From Rhynchosporium graminicola (lineage: Eukaryota; Ascomycota; Leotiomycetes; Helotiales; Ploettnerulaceae), in the NCBI GenBank assembly GCA_900074885.1, contig FJUW01000013.1, positions 849,580-913,579 on the forward strand: a stretch of DNA of 64,000 nt, given 5' to 3'. Numbering within the stretch: position 1 is the first letter of the stretch; the number at the start of each line of letters is the position of its first letter. Made by a program: the position numbers and the translations under genes. Below, in pieces: positions 31,402 through 43,905 of the stretch. A model generated the notes under the pieces. That model was not told the DNA's origin and made no database searches. It worked only from the letters and a program-made list of their open reading frames with translations.

Positions 31402-33435
31402 TTCTGGGTACTCATGCGTCCTTCTCTCATCGTATGTAGAGCTCTCTTTAGGAAGCGTTTCAATTTACTAACCTGTCAGATACAACCAACCTCCGCAAGG
31501 AGCCGTCATTACGAGCTAGGATGAAATCGGGCAGACAGTTGATTTGTGGGTGACTGGCATTGTATGTAGCTCTCTCCAAAAAACGCTTCAATTTGCTAAC
31601 CTTCTAGATGCAACGAACGTCCGTACGAACGAAGTAGACTGGCATCGGGATGGAGTGTGGCTGGAAAGGATACAGAGGCAAATGTCTAGTTGCTTGGAGA
31701 GCTGTCTGCATATACCATAATCTCAAAAGGTGTTGTGGAGCCAATCCCGGCAGAAGATCTTGCTTTCCGAAGTGTGAGACTGTTCTGTGATTTGTGGAGG
31801 GCGCCCTATATTGTCCGTTACTGTAGACTTCGCAAAAGTGATCAAACCCCTTACCTACGAATCTGGGAAGACTGATATTCTGGTGTTGGAATCTCTTCCC
31901 GTTCGAACTTCATGCCAGCTCCTGATTCCTTTACCAGAATACAGTTTTGCGAAACTTGGAAGAAGACCGGACTCTTACAGTTCATGACCTGGCGATCGAT
32001 GCTAGAAAACATTGACTGATCGAGTGCGGTTCAATACAGCAGCAACAGCAACAAAATGAGAAACAGAACCACCTACCCACCACAATCACACGAAGACCTA
32101 GCAATAATACTAGTCACATATCCCCCAACGTAGGTGCCTCTCGGAACGCCAGAATTTTCTCGCTATCCCGATGCAAGTAGGTATCATTAATGCCATCCCG
32201 GCATAGTATATCAAAAAGGCGTTCCAGAACCCTCGGGGGAACTACCTAGTAAGTTTGTAGAGTTTGAAAGACTTCAGACCATGATTCAATAGGTCGTGAC
32301 AGACCAGCCTGCAAAAAGCACGTTTCAAAATCTCGAAAAATGTGTATCCTTTTACTCTGTATGACTGCTTTCCAGATCCACGGTTGTGAATGAGTAGGTT
32401 AGCTTTTTCTTTGGTTAGGGATGCCTTTTACATACATGTCCCCTATCGCTTTATTTCGGCCTCTCATCAGGCATGTCGAATAAGGTTTCTCCATATGAAG
32501 CTGGAGGACTTATATTCGGGTGAGCATCATGATGGGTTGGGCCAGCCAAATTCGTCTCTCTTAGGCGATCGCGATCTAGGACTTGGACGTAGATTCATCA
32601 TTGTAGATTTCCAAGGTCATCGGAATATTAGGTAATATTGGATTGTTGATTACTGTGTCGATAGTAGATGTCCTGAGGACTTGAATTCATTTTCTGACGT
32701 CGTCATTGAGCCGAGTTACGATCTTGAAATGAACTTGGGCATTTCCCGTTCGCTGGTACCGAAGTTGCCCAGCCTCGAGAGCTGCTACGAAGCTCGATCG
32801 TCGAGTTGCAGAAGCAGATAATGACCTCGAGGGTCCAGGTATTCTACTAGTCTCAATTTACAATCTTGTATCGCAAGTCCATCATGAATAATCAGTCACG
32901 CCTCTCCTAAGATCAGAACCTATTCTATCATTGGTAAGGTTTTGAACAGGCTTCATCAGCTTCAAATCACGCTGACAATCAATACACCTTCGCTGCCGTA
33001 AGCAATTCCTGGGCCGGACCCTAGCAGCAGCAGCCAAAATGCGCCAAAACAGACCGGAAATCTAGGCCTCGGTACTGCTAGAAGACCCTGTAAATCGATC
33101 ATCATGTAAGCCTTATGCACGTCCGCCGGCAACCGCAGTGTAGTGCAGTCAGTCATCCCATCACTCGGGACCGGCTTTTGTTTCCTTCTTTTCATTTTCT
33201 TACTCTTGATTGCCTTCGTTCATTCATTAACTACAATTGAAATTCCTACACACCTACTTCAGGCTGATTGACATTTGTCCATTCTGTATATTCCGTGCTT
33301 GAAAACTAGCAGCACGACATCTGATTCTGCCCCGCACTCACAATCGCAGCGGGGTACTTTTCCAATTCATTACATTCTCACGATTCGCAAGAGTCATAGA
33401 CTCGAGATTCGTTCTCGACCCCCATATCAGCAACA
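31402..33435. other. Gene-poor region with duplicated intron-like unit
   Basis: About 2 kb. The duplicated unit at 31432-31630 is the only clear structure. Several plus-strand frames of 60-81 codons (31690-31875, 31787-31987, 32390-32635) overlap or lack motifs. The last 150 bp before 33436 are the RIB3 promoter and leader. Confidence 0.45.
31432..31630 (+). repeat. Tandem duplication of an intron-like unit
   Basis: Two similar blocks 130 bp apart. The first is 31432-31479, GTATGTAGAGCTCTCTTTAG, ending in CTAACCTGTCAG. The second is 31562-31607, GTATGTAGCTCTCTCC, ending in CTAACCTTCTAG. Both have a GTATGT donor, a CTAAC branch and an AG acceptor. The similarity continues about 25 nt into the flanks (ATACAACCAACCTCC versus ATGCAACGAACGTCC). 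Confidence 0.75.
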
Positions 33436-34257
33436 ATGCCCTCCTCTGCCATAGCTAGCCAGTTCCACAGCATAGAAGACACGATTGAAGCCTACAGTAA
33501 GTCCATTGACTCCTCTCCCATCCACAAAAGCCCACCACCATCATCTTTCAGACCCCTCCATTCTACTCCTTCCTCTCAAACCCACAACCACTGACTCCCA
33601 CCCTTAGAAAACGGCGAATTCATAGTCGTCCTCGACGACCTCTCGCGCGAAAACGAAGGCGACCTAATAATCGCCGCCGAAGACCTCACGCCCTCCAAGA
33701 TGGCCTTCATGATCCGCTACACCTCAGGACTCATCTGCGCGCCCATGACCCCCGCCCTCACAATCTCGCTCGCGCTCCCTCAGATGATCAGCCAGGAGGA
33801 TTCCGAAGACCCAAATCGCACCGCGTACACGGTTTCCGTGGATGCGAAGAGCGAGAAGACGACTACGGGCATTAGTGCGCATGACAGAGCGCTGACGTGT
33901 CGTACGTTGGCGGATCCCGAGAGTACGAAGGAGAGTTTTAGGAGACCGGGACATGTTTTCCCGCTGAGGGCTAGGGAGGGGGGTGTTAGGGAGAGGGGAG
34001 GCCATACGGAGGCAGCGGTGGAGTTTTGTAGGTTGGCGGGGAAGAGACCGGTAGGTGCTATTTGCGAGTTGGTGGAGGATGGGGAGGAGGTCGAAGGGAG
34101 GGCGGAGAGGAAGGAGCCGGAGATGATGAGGAGGGATGGGTGTTTGGCTTTTGGGAAGAGGTGGGGTTTGAGGGTTTGTACGATTGAGGATTTGGTGGAG
34201 TATGTGGAGAGAAAGGAGGGAAAATTGGTGAAGAAGAGTGTCAATGGGGTTTCGTGA
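33436..34257 (+). CDS. RIB3: 3,4-dihydroxy-2-butanone 4-phosphate synthase
   Basis: Makes the four-carbon unit of riboflavin from ribulose 5-phosphate. Exons 33436-33496 and 33608-34257; intron 111 nt (GTAAGT donor), 236 aa. Motifs: DDLSRENEGDLIIAAE (acidic metal/substrate loop), TSGLICAPM, ISAHDRALT, and RPGHVFPLRAREGGVRERGGHTEAAV, all in the expected order. The splice adds AYKNGEF, the family start. Third codon positions change from C-rich to G/T-rich after about 33830. Confidence 0.96.
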
Positions 34258-34860
34258 TGAGGGTATGTGATGCAGGAGGCGATAGCACTTGGAAATTGAA
34301 TATATGTGGTGGATATGGGCATATTAGAGAAGTTTATGGACAAACAGGTATGTCAGATATGGGTGGTTTTCTAAATTGCTATGAAAGTTGAACCCTCCTT
34401 TTCTCTCGGTATACGTGACTACCAGTATGTGAATCAGTGTGCCGCTCGAATTCTCCCAAAGAATTGCTGAGACATGTGCTTTCGTTCAGAGGCTTCATCC
34501 TTCAAGCCAAGGATAGCCATATTAAAACTCTAATTCCTTAGACTATTCTGCTTTCACGTTACGGTACCCGCCGGCGAATTAGGCTAGCTACGGGATTTCT
34601 CAGGTGGAAGATTTTGTAGTGAAACTCTTTGCCTCAAGAAGTGAACAGTGTTAGTAATTTGCAAAACCGTCGCATGTCAGTTTCTCGTCTATTTCAAGTC
34701 ATAAGCGAGATTGCCAGAGGTTGAAGTTTATTTTGTTCTTTCATTTTTGGGTATCTGTGGATATTGCTCCCTTGTGATTAAGTCACGGAACATGCGCTAT
34801 AATCGCAAAATGTCCCTCGAGTACTCTACCACGTATTGCCTCCCTACTATCATCCACCAT
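34258..34860. other. Convergent spacer RIB3/peroxiredoxin
   Basis: About 600 bp between convergent stop codons. No gene or repeat recognised. Confidence 0.45.
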
Positions 34861-35880
34861 TTACGCGGCACTAGTCTTCTCCTTTGGGAGAGGGGTGAAT
34901 CTGAGGTATGGCTTGACGATCTTGAAATCAGGGAAGAGGGTCCTGGCCTCCTCGTTCTTGACGCTGGGGTGGACGATAACATCGTCTCCTGGGATCCAGT
35001 TGATGGGTGTGGTGATGCGGTGCTTGTCGCCGGTCTGGAGAGAGTCGACGACACGGAGAACCTCGGCGGTGTTGCGGCCGGTGGAAGCTGGGTAGGAGAG
35101 GATGAGGCGGATAGTCTTCTTTGGGTCGATGATGAAGACGGAGCGAATGGTGAACGCGATTCCCTTGGCGTCGACGTTGGTAGTATCTTGGTGGTCAAGC
35201 CTATTGAGGAATATCTCGTCAGCGCCGAAGTCTCGGGATTTAGCTCTTCTGGGTCTGAATATGTGTAAAGAAAACAGGTATGCTTACATGTCATAGGCGT
35301 ATGCGACCTGGCGTTGCTTGTCACCGATGATTGGGAAAGTCAAGTTGCTGCCGGAAATCTCGTTGATATCCTTGATCCATCCTCCGTGCGACTCGACAGT
35401 GTTGGCAGAAAGACCGATCAACTTGACGCCGCGCTTGGTGAATTCAGGCTCGAGCTTTGCGAAGGCGCCGAGCTCGGTGGTGCAGACGGGTGTGTAATCC
35501 TCTGGGTGAGAGAAGAGGACAACCCACTTGTCGCCGATGAACTCATGGAAATCGATTGGGCCTGCGGTGGTCTCGGCTTGGAAGTTGGGGGCAATGGAAC
35601 CCAGGCGGAGACTGTAGAAAGAGACGTCAGTAAGTTTGCCACAGATATCAGAATGTAGGAAATTTTGAGGCGCTTCTCAATGATTAAAGCTACGAAGCTA
35701 TCAAAAGCACAACACAAATCTGTAGAGCTTTGGGCATTCAAATGGAGCTTGAAAACACTTTGCTGGACCGAGCGAAAGGCAATTGAGAGAGGCAAACGCA
35801 GTTTCTCCTCATGCGATGGCGGGGTAAAATGATCCATGTGAATAAAGTACTTACGGAGCAGGTCTGGAGTCGGAAGACAT
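34861..35880 (-). CDS. 1-Cys peroxiredoxin (Prx6/Prx1-like)
   Basis: Thiol peroxidase reducing H2O2 and organic hydroperoxides. Exons 35880-35855, 35611-35288 and 35200-34861; introns 243 and 87 nt, 229 aa. Family motifs: APNFQAETTAGPIDFHEF, then the active-site block FSHPEDYTPVCTTELGAF with its single peroxidatic cysteine. These are followed by KLIGLSANTVESHGGW, FTIRSVFIIDPKKTIRL and the Prx6-type C-terminal VIVHPSVKNEEARTLFP. No second resolving cysteine is seen near the C-terminus, consistent with the 1-Cys group. No mitochondrial presequence is present, so a cytosolic place is likely. Confidence 0.94.
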
Positions 35881-38800
35881 ATTGAATGTAATTTCTTTAT
35901 GGGGTTTGGAAGTGTGAATTCGTTGTTTCAAATATTTGAAGTCGTTGAGGAATTCGAAGAGCAAGTTGATCTCTATTTCCGCAGTACACGTGGAGTAGTT
36001 GAGGAGGACGATCTTATAAAGCTCTGGCTCCGCGTCTGGCGCCTTCCTCAGCCTTGCACCTTATTTGATCACGCAATATGGCGCTATCGTTGCTTGGGGA
36101 TTAGTATGGAGGGGTTGCATTCACTGTCATTCGCTGAAGCACCGCAAGCCTTTCAAATGGCATTGGCGGGGTTGTTATGTATGGAGGGGTCATATTCAGA
36201 CTGTTTGTCTCTTTGCCTCCAGACCAACAAAGCACGTCAAAGCACGGAGGGGCAGCTTGGAATTCTCTGAAGCCATGTCAATTTTCATCAGAAGAGCAGT
36301 AGTGTCGCCGACAATCTTGCCATCCTCATCTTGTTGTCTTCTTCAGATGTTGCAATAATGATTTGTGATCTTGGCAATCCCGCGGGGTTACTGCAGTGGA
36401 TTATGGTAGACATCCAGCAAGAGCAAGGCCAGACCCCAATCACGGCCAGCAGTATTTGTGCAATTACACAAATTTCAATTGGGTCGGACGAAAAAGACCA
36501 TAGAGATCACCGATGTCAGCACAGAAGGTAAGGCTGGCGGTTACGATTCCAGCACTTGCGATCCTGAAACTCAGGCTCTTCATGAAAGCGCTTGGCTTGT
36601 ACTGACACCTGCAATAGATGCGTGCCCGTGTGGGTAGTGAGGCACCGCAGCCTTTGGGTAAGACTTTCTAACCCGCTTGCAGGTATTTTGTTACAGTCGT
36701 TTAGCTATTGTTCCGGCCATTTGCTGTTATAATTATCATCCTTCAAGTTTCCTTCAAAGAAGCATACACCTGCAGCCATTCTAATAGATTGACAGACCCT
36801 GAAATTCGGAAAGTTCAAGAATCCAGCGATGAACTGTCAATTTCGTCACCGACTAGAACTTTCTTGACCTTAGGGTATTTCAAACCAGACGTCCCACTTT
36901 CTCAATGTTTTTTTTTATGTTTGCGATCATGATGTATATTTCCACGTGTAAGAGTAATGATGTATATTACCTCAACTCTCTTGAACAAATAGCAGGTTTG
37001 CAAGTGTATCAATTTTCAAGGGCAATCGATACCTCTCCTAGACTCCACATCAAATATTGTCAACTGCTCTGAGACTTTCTTGCATTGGGCTCCAAGAAGA
37101 AGGTTGCACCTACACCCGGAAGTCCTATTCTATGTATCCAATAAGTATCGGTCTTTTATATCGTATCGTGGCGAAAAGAGCATACCTACTTACTTATCTC
37201 ACAAAAGTACCACCTGCGCACGTAGCTGGTATGTCTTGAAAGATCTGAGTCGATGTATAAACAAAAAGAAAAGCAAATGTCCGACTTTGTCGAGGGAACC
37301 TTCCGCGAGTGCTGGTATGTTTCTTACCTCTCTTACGAAGAGCTTCAACCTGACAGATTTGAGACACCAAGGACAACAGTCGTACGATATGATGAACAGC
37401 TCTATCGATCTGCATCGGCTCCACTTGAACAGACAACAGGTTCCAGAGCCATGGGTCAAGATATAAAGTGTGTGTGTGAATGAAATTTCGATATGACAAT
37501 AAAATTGCATATTCAGCTTTCTCCGACTCCTATAATACTTGCTTACTGAAGGTGACTGTTGAACTTGCGTAAATATCAGACGGGTCTCGCATAGCCTTCT
37601 GAGTCATCTTCTGGTATATGTTCTTCCCCATCAGTGCTCCCAATCAGTCAGTGTAAGAAAAGATCCTGTTTTACAAAATTGACAAGCACTGCTCAGCCTT
37701 CAGCTCCACCAGCTTACTTACTCGAGCTATCAAATGGAGATCTCGTTAAATAAGTGCAGTGAAGGTGTTTCTTCAGAGATACGAGACTGGAAAGGTCTGA
37801 TTGAAGTGAGCCTACTCAGCCCTTTCCAGGTACGCGCGTTTGGCTACAGATTTGGCCATCTGCGGCCACTTTATACCGTAGCCCTGGTAAGGCAATGTAG
37901 TGAAGCGTGCAAAGTCCGTTCATGTTCATGTCCGGCAAAGTGGTTTCATCGTGACAGGTTGTCGACTAAGTGAGGTGCTGTGATAATTTCGTGACTTTAA
38001 GATCGACTCTTTCTCATGCAAAGCTCTGTAACACTGTCGGCAATACAAATACTACTTGGCGATAAGTCTGTGACTGTTGAGATTTTCGACCGGAGTAGTG
38101 CTTTGAATCGTGGAATATCACAGACGTATGTTATTAGGCTGCGGTCTACACTGACATCTGCAGAAGAGGTGTCTATGGCTTGAATTGAGGTAGCCTCCTG
38201 AGCCTACTTGCAAGTGGACTCGCGTGACCATTATCCGGATTTCGATATAATATGGATGGTACACAACCATCATCAAAGTTGGCTTGAATGACGCTTAGAT
38301 GAGGCTTATCTAGAAATTCGTAAGTCTGTGGCGTGACTGAGATAGGTAGCATGATGTGAAGTGGAGTAATGTAGAGTGGCGGATTGCGACATGTCGTCAG
38401 CATTGATACACGAGTTCTCCCAAACTCGCCAAAGTCTTGTCGGATGAAGGCAGCGAGGCTTGTAAGCCTTATTTATCCAAGAACTACACTAATCACAAAT
38501 GTCAATCATGCTTCATCGAGTCGTGGGAATATTGTTCTTGCTCTCTACTCTGCCTTCTTGCCTATCTCAACCGGGATTCTGTTATGTGAAGATGATCTCA
38601 ATCCGTCAAATCGATACAACTCAACCCGACGTACCGGAGCTGTCAAGTAGCTAGATTCGCTAATCCGATCCAACAAAACACCACCCCGACTTGAAATCGG
38701 CGGCAAAATAGTCGCTTTAAAACATCGAACCCTGCTTCACATCAACTCTTCTGTTCCCCCAGAAGCTATCTCCGACCCCGACTTTGCCGCACGGCCGACG

Positions 38801-39684
38801 CCTCATTCTGCCGGGGGGGAGGGGGTATGTATCATGGTAATCCTTACGTCTGGCCTAGCCCAGGCCCAGGGCGCCCGAAATAGGTTGTGGTCAAGTTTAA
38901 TTTTAGACGCTGTGGCTGGCACTTCCAGCAGCTAAACCTCCTTGGTACACGCACTGCCCTATCAAGATGCTGTGAGTCAGTGACAGAGCAGGCAGTATGG
39001 TGCATGGCACTGCATGCATGGAACTGCTAACCCGCAGCGCTTCAAAGTCTGTCTCCGAGTCCTTCCCACCCACCAACCGCGACCAACAATCATAAATGTC
39101 GGTCCATCCAGAGACTCATGACACTGCGTGCCTTATTCTATCTGCCGTACTCTTGTGCTTCTAGAAATATCCATCACACCGCGCTTAAATTGTTTCTTCG
39201 ATATTTCGTGCCGGACTATCGTGTTATCACCTGCATTAGATCGTTTATGATTTGTTTGCTTTGCTTGCCTACCTGTCAATCGTCGTTACTCCTAGCTAGC
39301 ACCACAAGACTACTTGTACTCTACTCTACCTACCTCGGAAGTGTCGATCAAAAGCTTCATTGATATAAGTGTGGTCTCACCTCTCCTGAATTTAAGATCC
39401 TTTTCGTATACTTTACCCGCACAATCCTGTCTGACCTCGGACTCGACTTAACTTGTGCTTCTATCCACGGATCGCAAAGTCTATCTTGCGACTGTCAAGA
39501 TTATTGATCGTCTCATCTCGTCTGGGAATACCGGTTGGACAGCTCTGACTTGTCCGGTAGCGAAACCACCCGACGGTCTTACGAAACTCAACTCAGATAA
39601 TATCAGGCTGCTTTCACCTGGTTTGACTGTCTAGCACAGTCTACTAGACATCGGAAAATTGCCGATTGCTGATCTTGTCCATAT
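35881..39684. other. Long intergenic region, 3.8 kb
   Basis: No gene is well supported. Near-direct repeats of TATGGAGGGGT occur at about 36104 and 36181. A 123-codon frame at 35899-36270 overlaps a different frame at 36065-36358 and sits in the peroxiredoxin promoter. A 76-codon plus frame at 37253-37483 begins MYKQKEKQMSDFVEGTFREC and has protein-like composition, but lacks homologues I know. A G-rich run at 38814-38825 and a long pyrimidine-rich leader (39050-39684) precede the next gene. Confidence 0.4.
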
Positions 39685-41049
39685 ATGATGTCTGCATCTG
39701 TTACAACTTGTTCAACAGTTACTATGTCTCTTAGTACTTCACAACCGGCATCCTCCCCTCCTAAACGACCTCGTCTCTCACTTCAAATCAAAGCACCCGC
39801 CACGTCTCAAACACTGGGAAAATCAGCCACTGCCTTGAAAGCCGATATAGATCCAACTTCTCCCACGGCATTCAATACACTTACAAATGCGTATGCCGTT
39901 GCAATTGAGAATGCTTCTCCCAGGACCGCAAGACCCCTCTCATCAACTCTCGAAACCAAGTTCAATAAGCGGACCACGTTAAGACTCGAGACGAGCAATT
40001 TCTCAGACGACAACCAATATGTCCACCCCTCACAACGGACTCAAACTCCTGGACCTTTCTCCACCACATATCCAGATACACCAAGCTCAGCGATTCCCAG
40101 CAGCTTAACACCCACAACAACACAACCACAACCTCTTAGCGAACCCAAAACAACAGCATCGCCCTTCACATTCACACCTCCTCAATCAGCTGGTTCGGAT
40201 CACCAAACCCTCCTCCCACGAATATTTACCTTCGCCGCCAACAACCCCAGCAGCGTATCTTCGCCAACCACACCTAGAACACCACGACGCCGCATGACAA
40301 TCGGCAGCCAAACAGCGCCCTACACACATCCCCGGAGTCTCCACAGCATATTACGCAACTCACCTCTCCCACCACGAAGCACCATAACACCCGCAACCCC
40401 AACCCGCGTATCCATGCGCCTGATGAACCGCGCCTCCAAGAAAGTAGGCTACAACGACCCGCTCACGCAAACAATCACCACAAACAAATACGTGAAATCG
40501 CATATCGACCTCCTCTCCGAAGAGTCGCCTTACTCTGCCACCAGCGAGAAAGGGGAGAAACCCGAACCCCTAGATCTGACCATGGCGTACACCGGCGACG
40601 AAACCCGCGATGGGGGACAGACGCCCGGTCCATTTGAAGAGATGCGTCGGCGCATGGCAGAGAGTGATCTCGAGACACCCGGGACAAGAAAGCGGAAACG
40701 CAGAGAGAAGAAACGGAAGTGGGAATGGACGATTAGCACTTCGACTGAGAAAGACGATAGTGAAGATGGTGAGGATACACCTGTGGGACGCACACCACTT
40801 ACGGCTTTGATGTTGACCAGGACGCCGATCACGGCGATCAGGAGGGGACAGAGCGTGTCTACGGATTCGACGTCTGAGGTTTCGGAGGCGGAAGAGAGGT
40901 TTGTACCGCCTGAGGATATGAGGACGACTCTCAAGGTGCCGATTTCAGAGGATTCAGAGATGTCGGAGTGTGATGGGTCGGTGCAGTCGGAACCGGTGGT
41001 GTCTTTTGATGATAATGAGGCCAGGCCGATGACTTCGCAGTCGTTATAG
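39685..41049 (+). CDS. Large disordered protein, function unknown
   Basis: Uninterrupted 454-aa frame starting MMSASVTTCSTVTMSL. Composition is Ser/Thr/Pro-rich with many SP and TP dipeptides (PSSLTPTTTQPQPL, PRTPRRRM), typical of phosphorylated nuclear or cytoplasmic regulators. A central block has more complex sequence (TRVSMRLMNRASKKVGYNDPLTQ and TNKYVKSHIDLLSEESPYS). Then follows a strongly basic KRKRREKKRKWEWTI segment that would serve as a nuclear localisation signal. The C-terminal third is acidic with VPPEDMRTTLKVP. No known domain recognised. The long leader before it (more than 600 bp) suggests post-transcriptional control. Confidence 0.8.
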   Translation: MMSASVTTCSTVTMSLSTSQPASSPPKRPRLSLQIKAPATSQTLGKSATALKADIDPTSPTAFNTLTNAYAVAIENASPRTARPLSSTLETKFNKRTTLRLETSNFSDDNQYVHPSQRTQTPGPFSTTYPDTPSSAIPSSLTPTTTQPQPLSEPKTTASPFTFTPPQSAGSDHQTLLPRIFTFAANNPSSVSSPTTPRTPRRRMTIGSQTAPYTHPRSLHSILRNSPLPPRSTITPATPTRVSMRLMNRASKKVGYNDPLTQTITTNKYVKSHIDLLSEESPYSATSEKGEKPEPLDLTMAYTGDETRDGGQTPGPFEEMRRRMAESDLETPGTRKRKRREKKRKWEWTISTSTEKDDSEDGEDTPVGRTPLTALMLTRTPITAIRRGQSVSTDSTSEVSEAEERFVPPEDMRTTLKVPISEDSEMSECDGSVQSEPVVSFDDNEARPMTSQSL

Positions 41050-42066
41050 TATATAGTACAGGAAGGATATCAGGTACATACACGCATGCAATGGGACGGA
41101 CTTCCTGCAAAAAATTTACTGATATGAACGAGGGTCTCCATCCTCAATGACTCCGCGCCCGGCTTTTTTTGTGACCTCGTTTCATGTTGCCTGCATGTGT
41201 GTGTATGTGTGTGTGCTGAATTATCTATCGTATCGACGATACACACTCCACAAAGCGGGTTTTCAAGTAACCGCTGACAGATGCCATTCATCACCTCATG
41301 TTACCAACCAGAGGAAGCCAAAATTCAAAGCAAGGAGAAACAATCAAGCACAAGGCCTGTCCTGCCCAGCCTGGCTACGTTTATAAGAACAAATACACAC
41401 GCGAAAATTACCGAACTACAGTGATGACTACCAACATAGGAGGAACTGGAAATGTGAAGCGGGCATCGTTAAACACCGGAGAAGATCTCGGACTGCTGCT
41501 TCCAGTCGTTAGGCACAAGCTTGCGCACCCTGGACTTTCTAGCATTCCCGAAGGATGATTGCAAGAGAACAGAAGGAACAAGAAGGTCACAGTGAGTGCG
41601 TTGTACCTCTTCGAATAGTATACACGAAACAGGTACCCTTACAACAGGTAAAATCCCTACTGCCAACTAACCAATGACCAATAATCAAGAATCAAGTTTC
41701 CTCGGAAACGAAACTCGGCAAAAAATAACAAAATGAGCAGCAGTCGAGTTCAATTCAGGCGATTTGCTTGCTAAAAAGAGAAAATCATAGATACCAGACC
41801 GGAAAACGCCTCGCCGAAGAACCACATGCGCATGCTTGAAATGGTTCTCTTCTCCACCTCTAGCCTTCCATCCCTCACACACACGCTGCATCCAGCGTCC
41901 TTTCGTCATCGATCGCAAAGTCCCAATGCTCATTCGGTATCTGTTCGTAGCTCATTCGTGATGTAGACGTCGCTACATCAATCCATCACCACATCCATCC
42001 ACCATTTCGACACCTACCACATCTTCTCCCCCAACCAAAACTCGCCGCATCATATCTCCCTTCCAC
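41050..42066. other. Spacer between disordered-protein gene and TVP18
   Basis: About 1 kb between convergent stops. A short GT-rich run (TGTGTGTGTATGTGTGTGTG) is at 41195-41214. Frames on the minus strand (41685-41933) show no motif. Confidence 0.45.
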
Positions 42067-42829
42067 CTAGATAATCATCTGTGCGACACCCTGCCCACCG
42101 AGCGTCTTACTTCCCACGAAACCCTGACCCTTAACCCCAGCCAGGGCATAGAAAGCACCAGCAAGCGTCAGCATGATAGCGGCCGCAATCAAACTGCTAG
42201 CCTCCTTAATGATGCTCAGCCATTGAACCAGACCCATAGCGAGGTAGATGCCGGCGCGCATGTAGTTGGTGGTGAAGCGGCGCATGAAGGTGTCGAATTT
42301 AGGGGAGGTGGGACAGATGCGAAGGAGTAGGGGGATTTCGATGAAGATGATTAGGAAGGAGGAAGCACTGAGGAAGGTTAGTGTGGGTTCTCATGAGGGA
42401 GAGGGAGGGAGATGGTGAGCTTACAGGCAGGTGGCGCCGAAGAGGATCATGATGCTGACGTGGAAGAGATGGGAGATGCCTAGGGCGAAGCAGAGGAATA
42501 TACATATCACTCCAGTCCTGCCATCAAGATCGAGTTAGCCAGCGCAAGATGAACGGTTGTTCAGCCAAGTAGATAGAATGCCCCCATGGCTGTGATTGAA
42601 TCGTTTTGTTGGACAAATGTACACAGTCAAAGATTTGCGCAGGTATAAATTCGAGGTAAACAGTCGGTCCAAAGTGCCAGACCAGACTTCGGCCTCGAAA
42701 GTTATCAAAGAAACAAGCTTACCATTGACCATAGATACCTGGGACGAATCAGTAAAAGTACTCTACAATCCTAGAGTATTTGCGCAACTCACTGAAATTC
42801 CTCGTCGCAAATTCCTCAGCGATCGTCAT
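42067..42829 (-). CDS. TVP18: Golgi membrane protein Tvp18
   Basis: Small four-helix membrane protein of late Golgi compartments in vesicle traffic. Four exons: 42829-42793, 42738-42723 (16 nt), 42517-42425 and 42367-42067; introns 54, 205 and 57 nt; 148 aa, the usual length. Joined product begins MTIAEEFATRNFSIYGQW, continues VICIFLCFALGISHLFHV and CLASSFLIIFIEIPLLLRIC, then TNYMRAGIYLAMGLVQWLS and LIAAAIMLTLAGAFYALAG. Four hydrophobic segments with charged loops are evident. Exon 2 is only 16 nt but its removal would break the frame and the IYGQWTG motif. Confidence 0.93.
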
Positions 42830-43905
42830 CTTGCCGGTAGTCCTTCACCCGAATTCCTCGTGTTGACAGGTAAGCTCGAGGCTATCTCAGCAGAGCGCAA
42901 AGTGTATGCGCAAGCTGGGGTCGTATCGGAATCACAATAGAAAACGTCGTCTACCGAGTAAAGGCTCGAGATTACGAAGTTGTGATTGTTTGTATGTCAC
43001 GAACGGGATGTTGAATGTGTACAGGATCAAAATTATCTTTAGGGGTTGCCTTCGAGCGTACGTGGTTCAGCTGCTTGGGGATTGGCGCAGTATTCCGGCA
43101 TTCGCGTCTAGCGTCCTTTAGCGCCTGTGGAGGCTCAGGCAACTAGACGGTCACATTGAGAGGCCCCATTTTGAAATTTCGGGGTCGTTTCAAAATTAAT
43201 CAAATTTCATTCCAGATTGCAAAAAGTTAATAGTTGACCATTACATGCCTCTGTCATCAACGTATACTCAACAGTAAATGCAATGCAAGTGCTAGCCCTC
43301 GAAACCTCTCTCCTTACCTTCGCCAAGAAGCTCCTTTCCTATGAGTTTGTCTGAACACTGTTGCCATTATTTCCTCAGGGCTTAGGTGAGTAGGTACGCC
43401 ACGAACCTGGCCAGGAGGGAAATTCCAGCAAGAAATCACACAAAGGCATCCACGAAAGTCATCTGTGTATTCAAGAGGCATCCCATCCCTCTTTCTTCAA
43501 AAGTTGGCTTTATCAAGCCATTTCTTCAAGCTTTCAGACTTGTACTTAGTATATCTCAAGCCTCAAGGAATTGGCTTCAAGTCTTTCCAGCTCCAGAAAG
43601 ATGATCGAACAACCCAAGGTATACAGGCGTCAGAGCCTGTGTAGTTTTGGCCCCAACTTATCGTTCCGAGAAGTCTCTCCTCAACTTATCTTCGGAAGGC
43701 TTAGCCATTCACTTTAGGAAAAGACGAGGCATTGGCAGAAGAAAACCAGCAATGGCCCGTCCGGGTGGGCTGACTATTTCTAACCCACCAGCAGCCAAGC
43801 TCAAGGGGAGCTTTCCCCCGCATTCGATCCCGTGAGTAGCCGCCCGCAGCTGAAGCTTCCCAAGTCAAGGAGGGAACATCTTTTGAATCCTCAGAATAAG
43901 ACAAA
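42830..43905. other. Divergent spacer TVP18/HMG-CoA lyase
   Basis: About 1.08 kb between the starts of two divergent genes. Frames of up to 96 codons lack motifs. The final 150 bp before 43906 are the lyase leader. Confidence 0.45.

Noticed and set aside
33780..34343. 187-codon minus-strand frame
   Set aside because: Antisense shadow of RIB3; composition mirrors the sense codons and there is no motif.
35899..36270. 123-codon plus-strand frame beside the peroxiredoxin
   Set aside because: Overlaps a different frame (36065-36358), lies in the peroxiredoxin promoter and has no motif.
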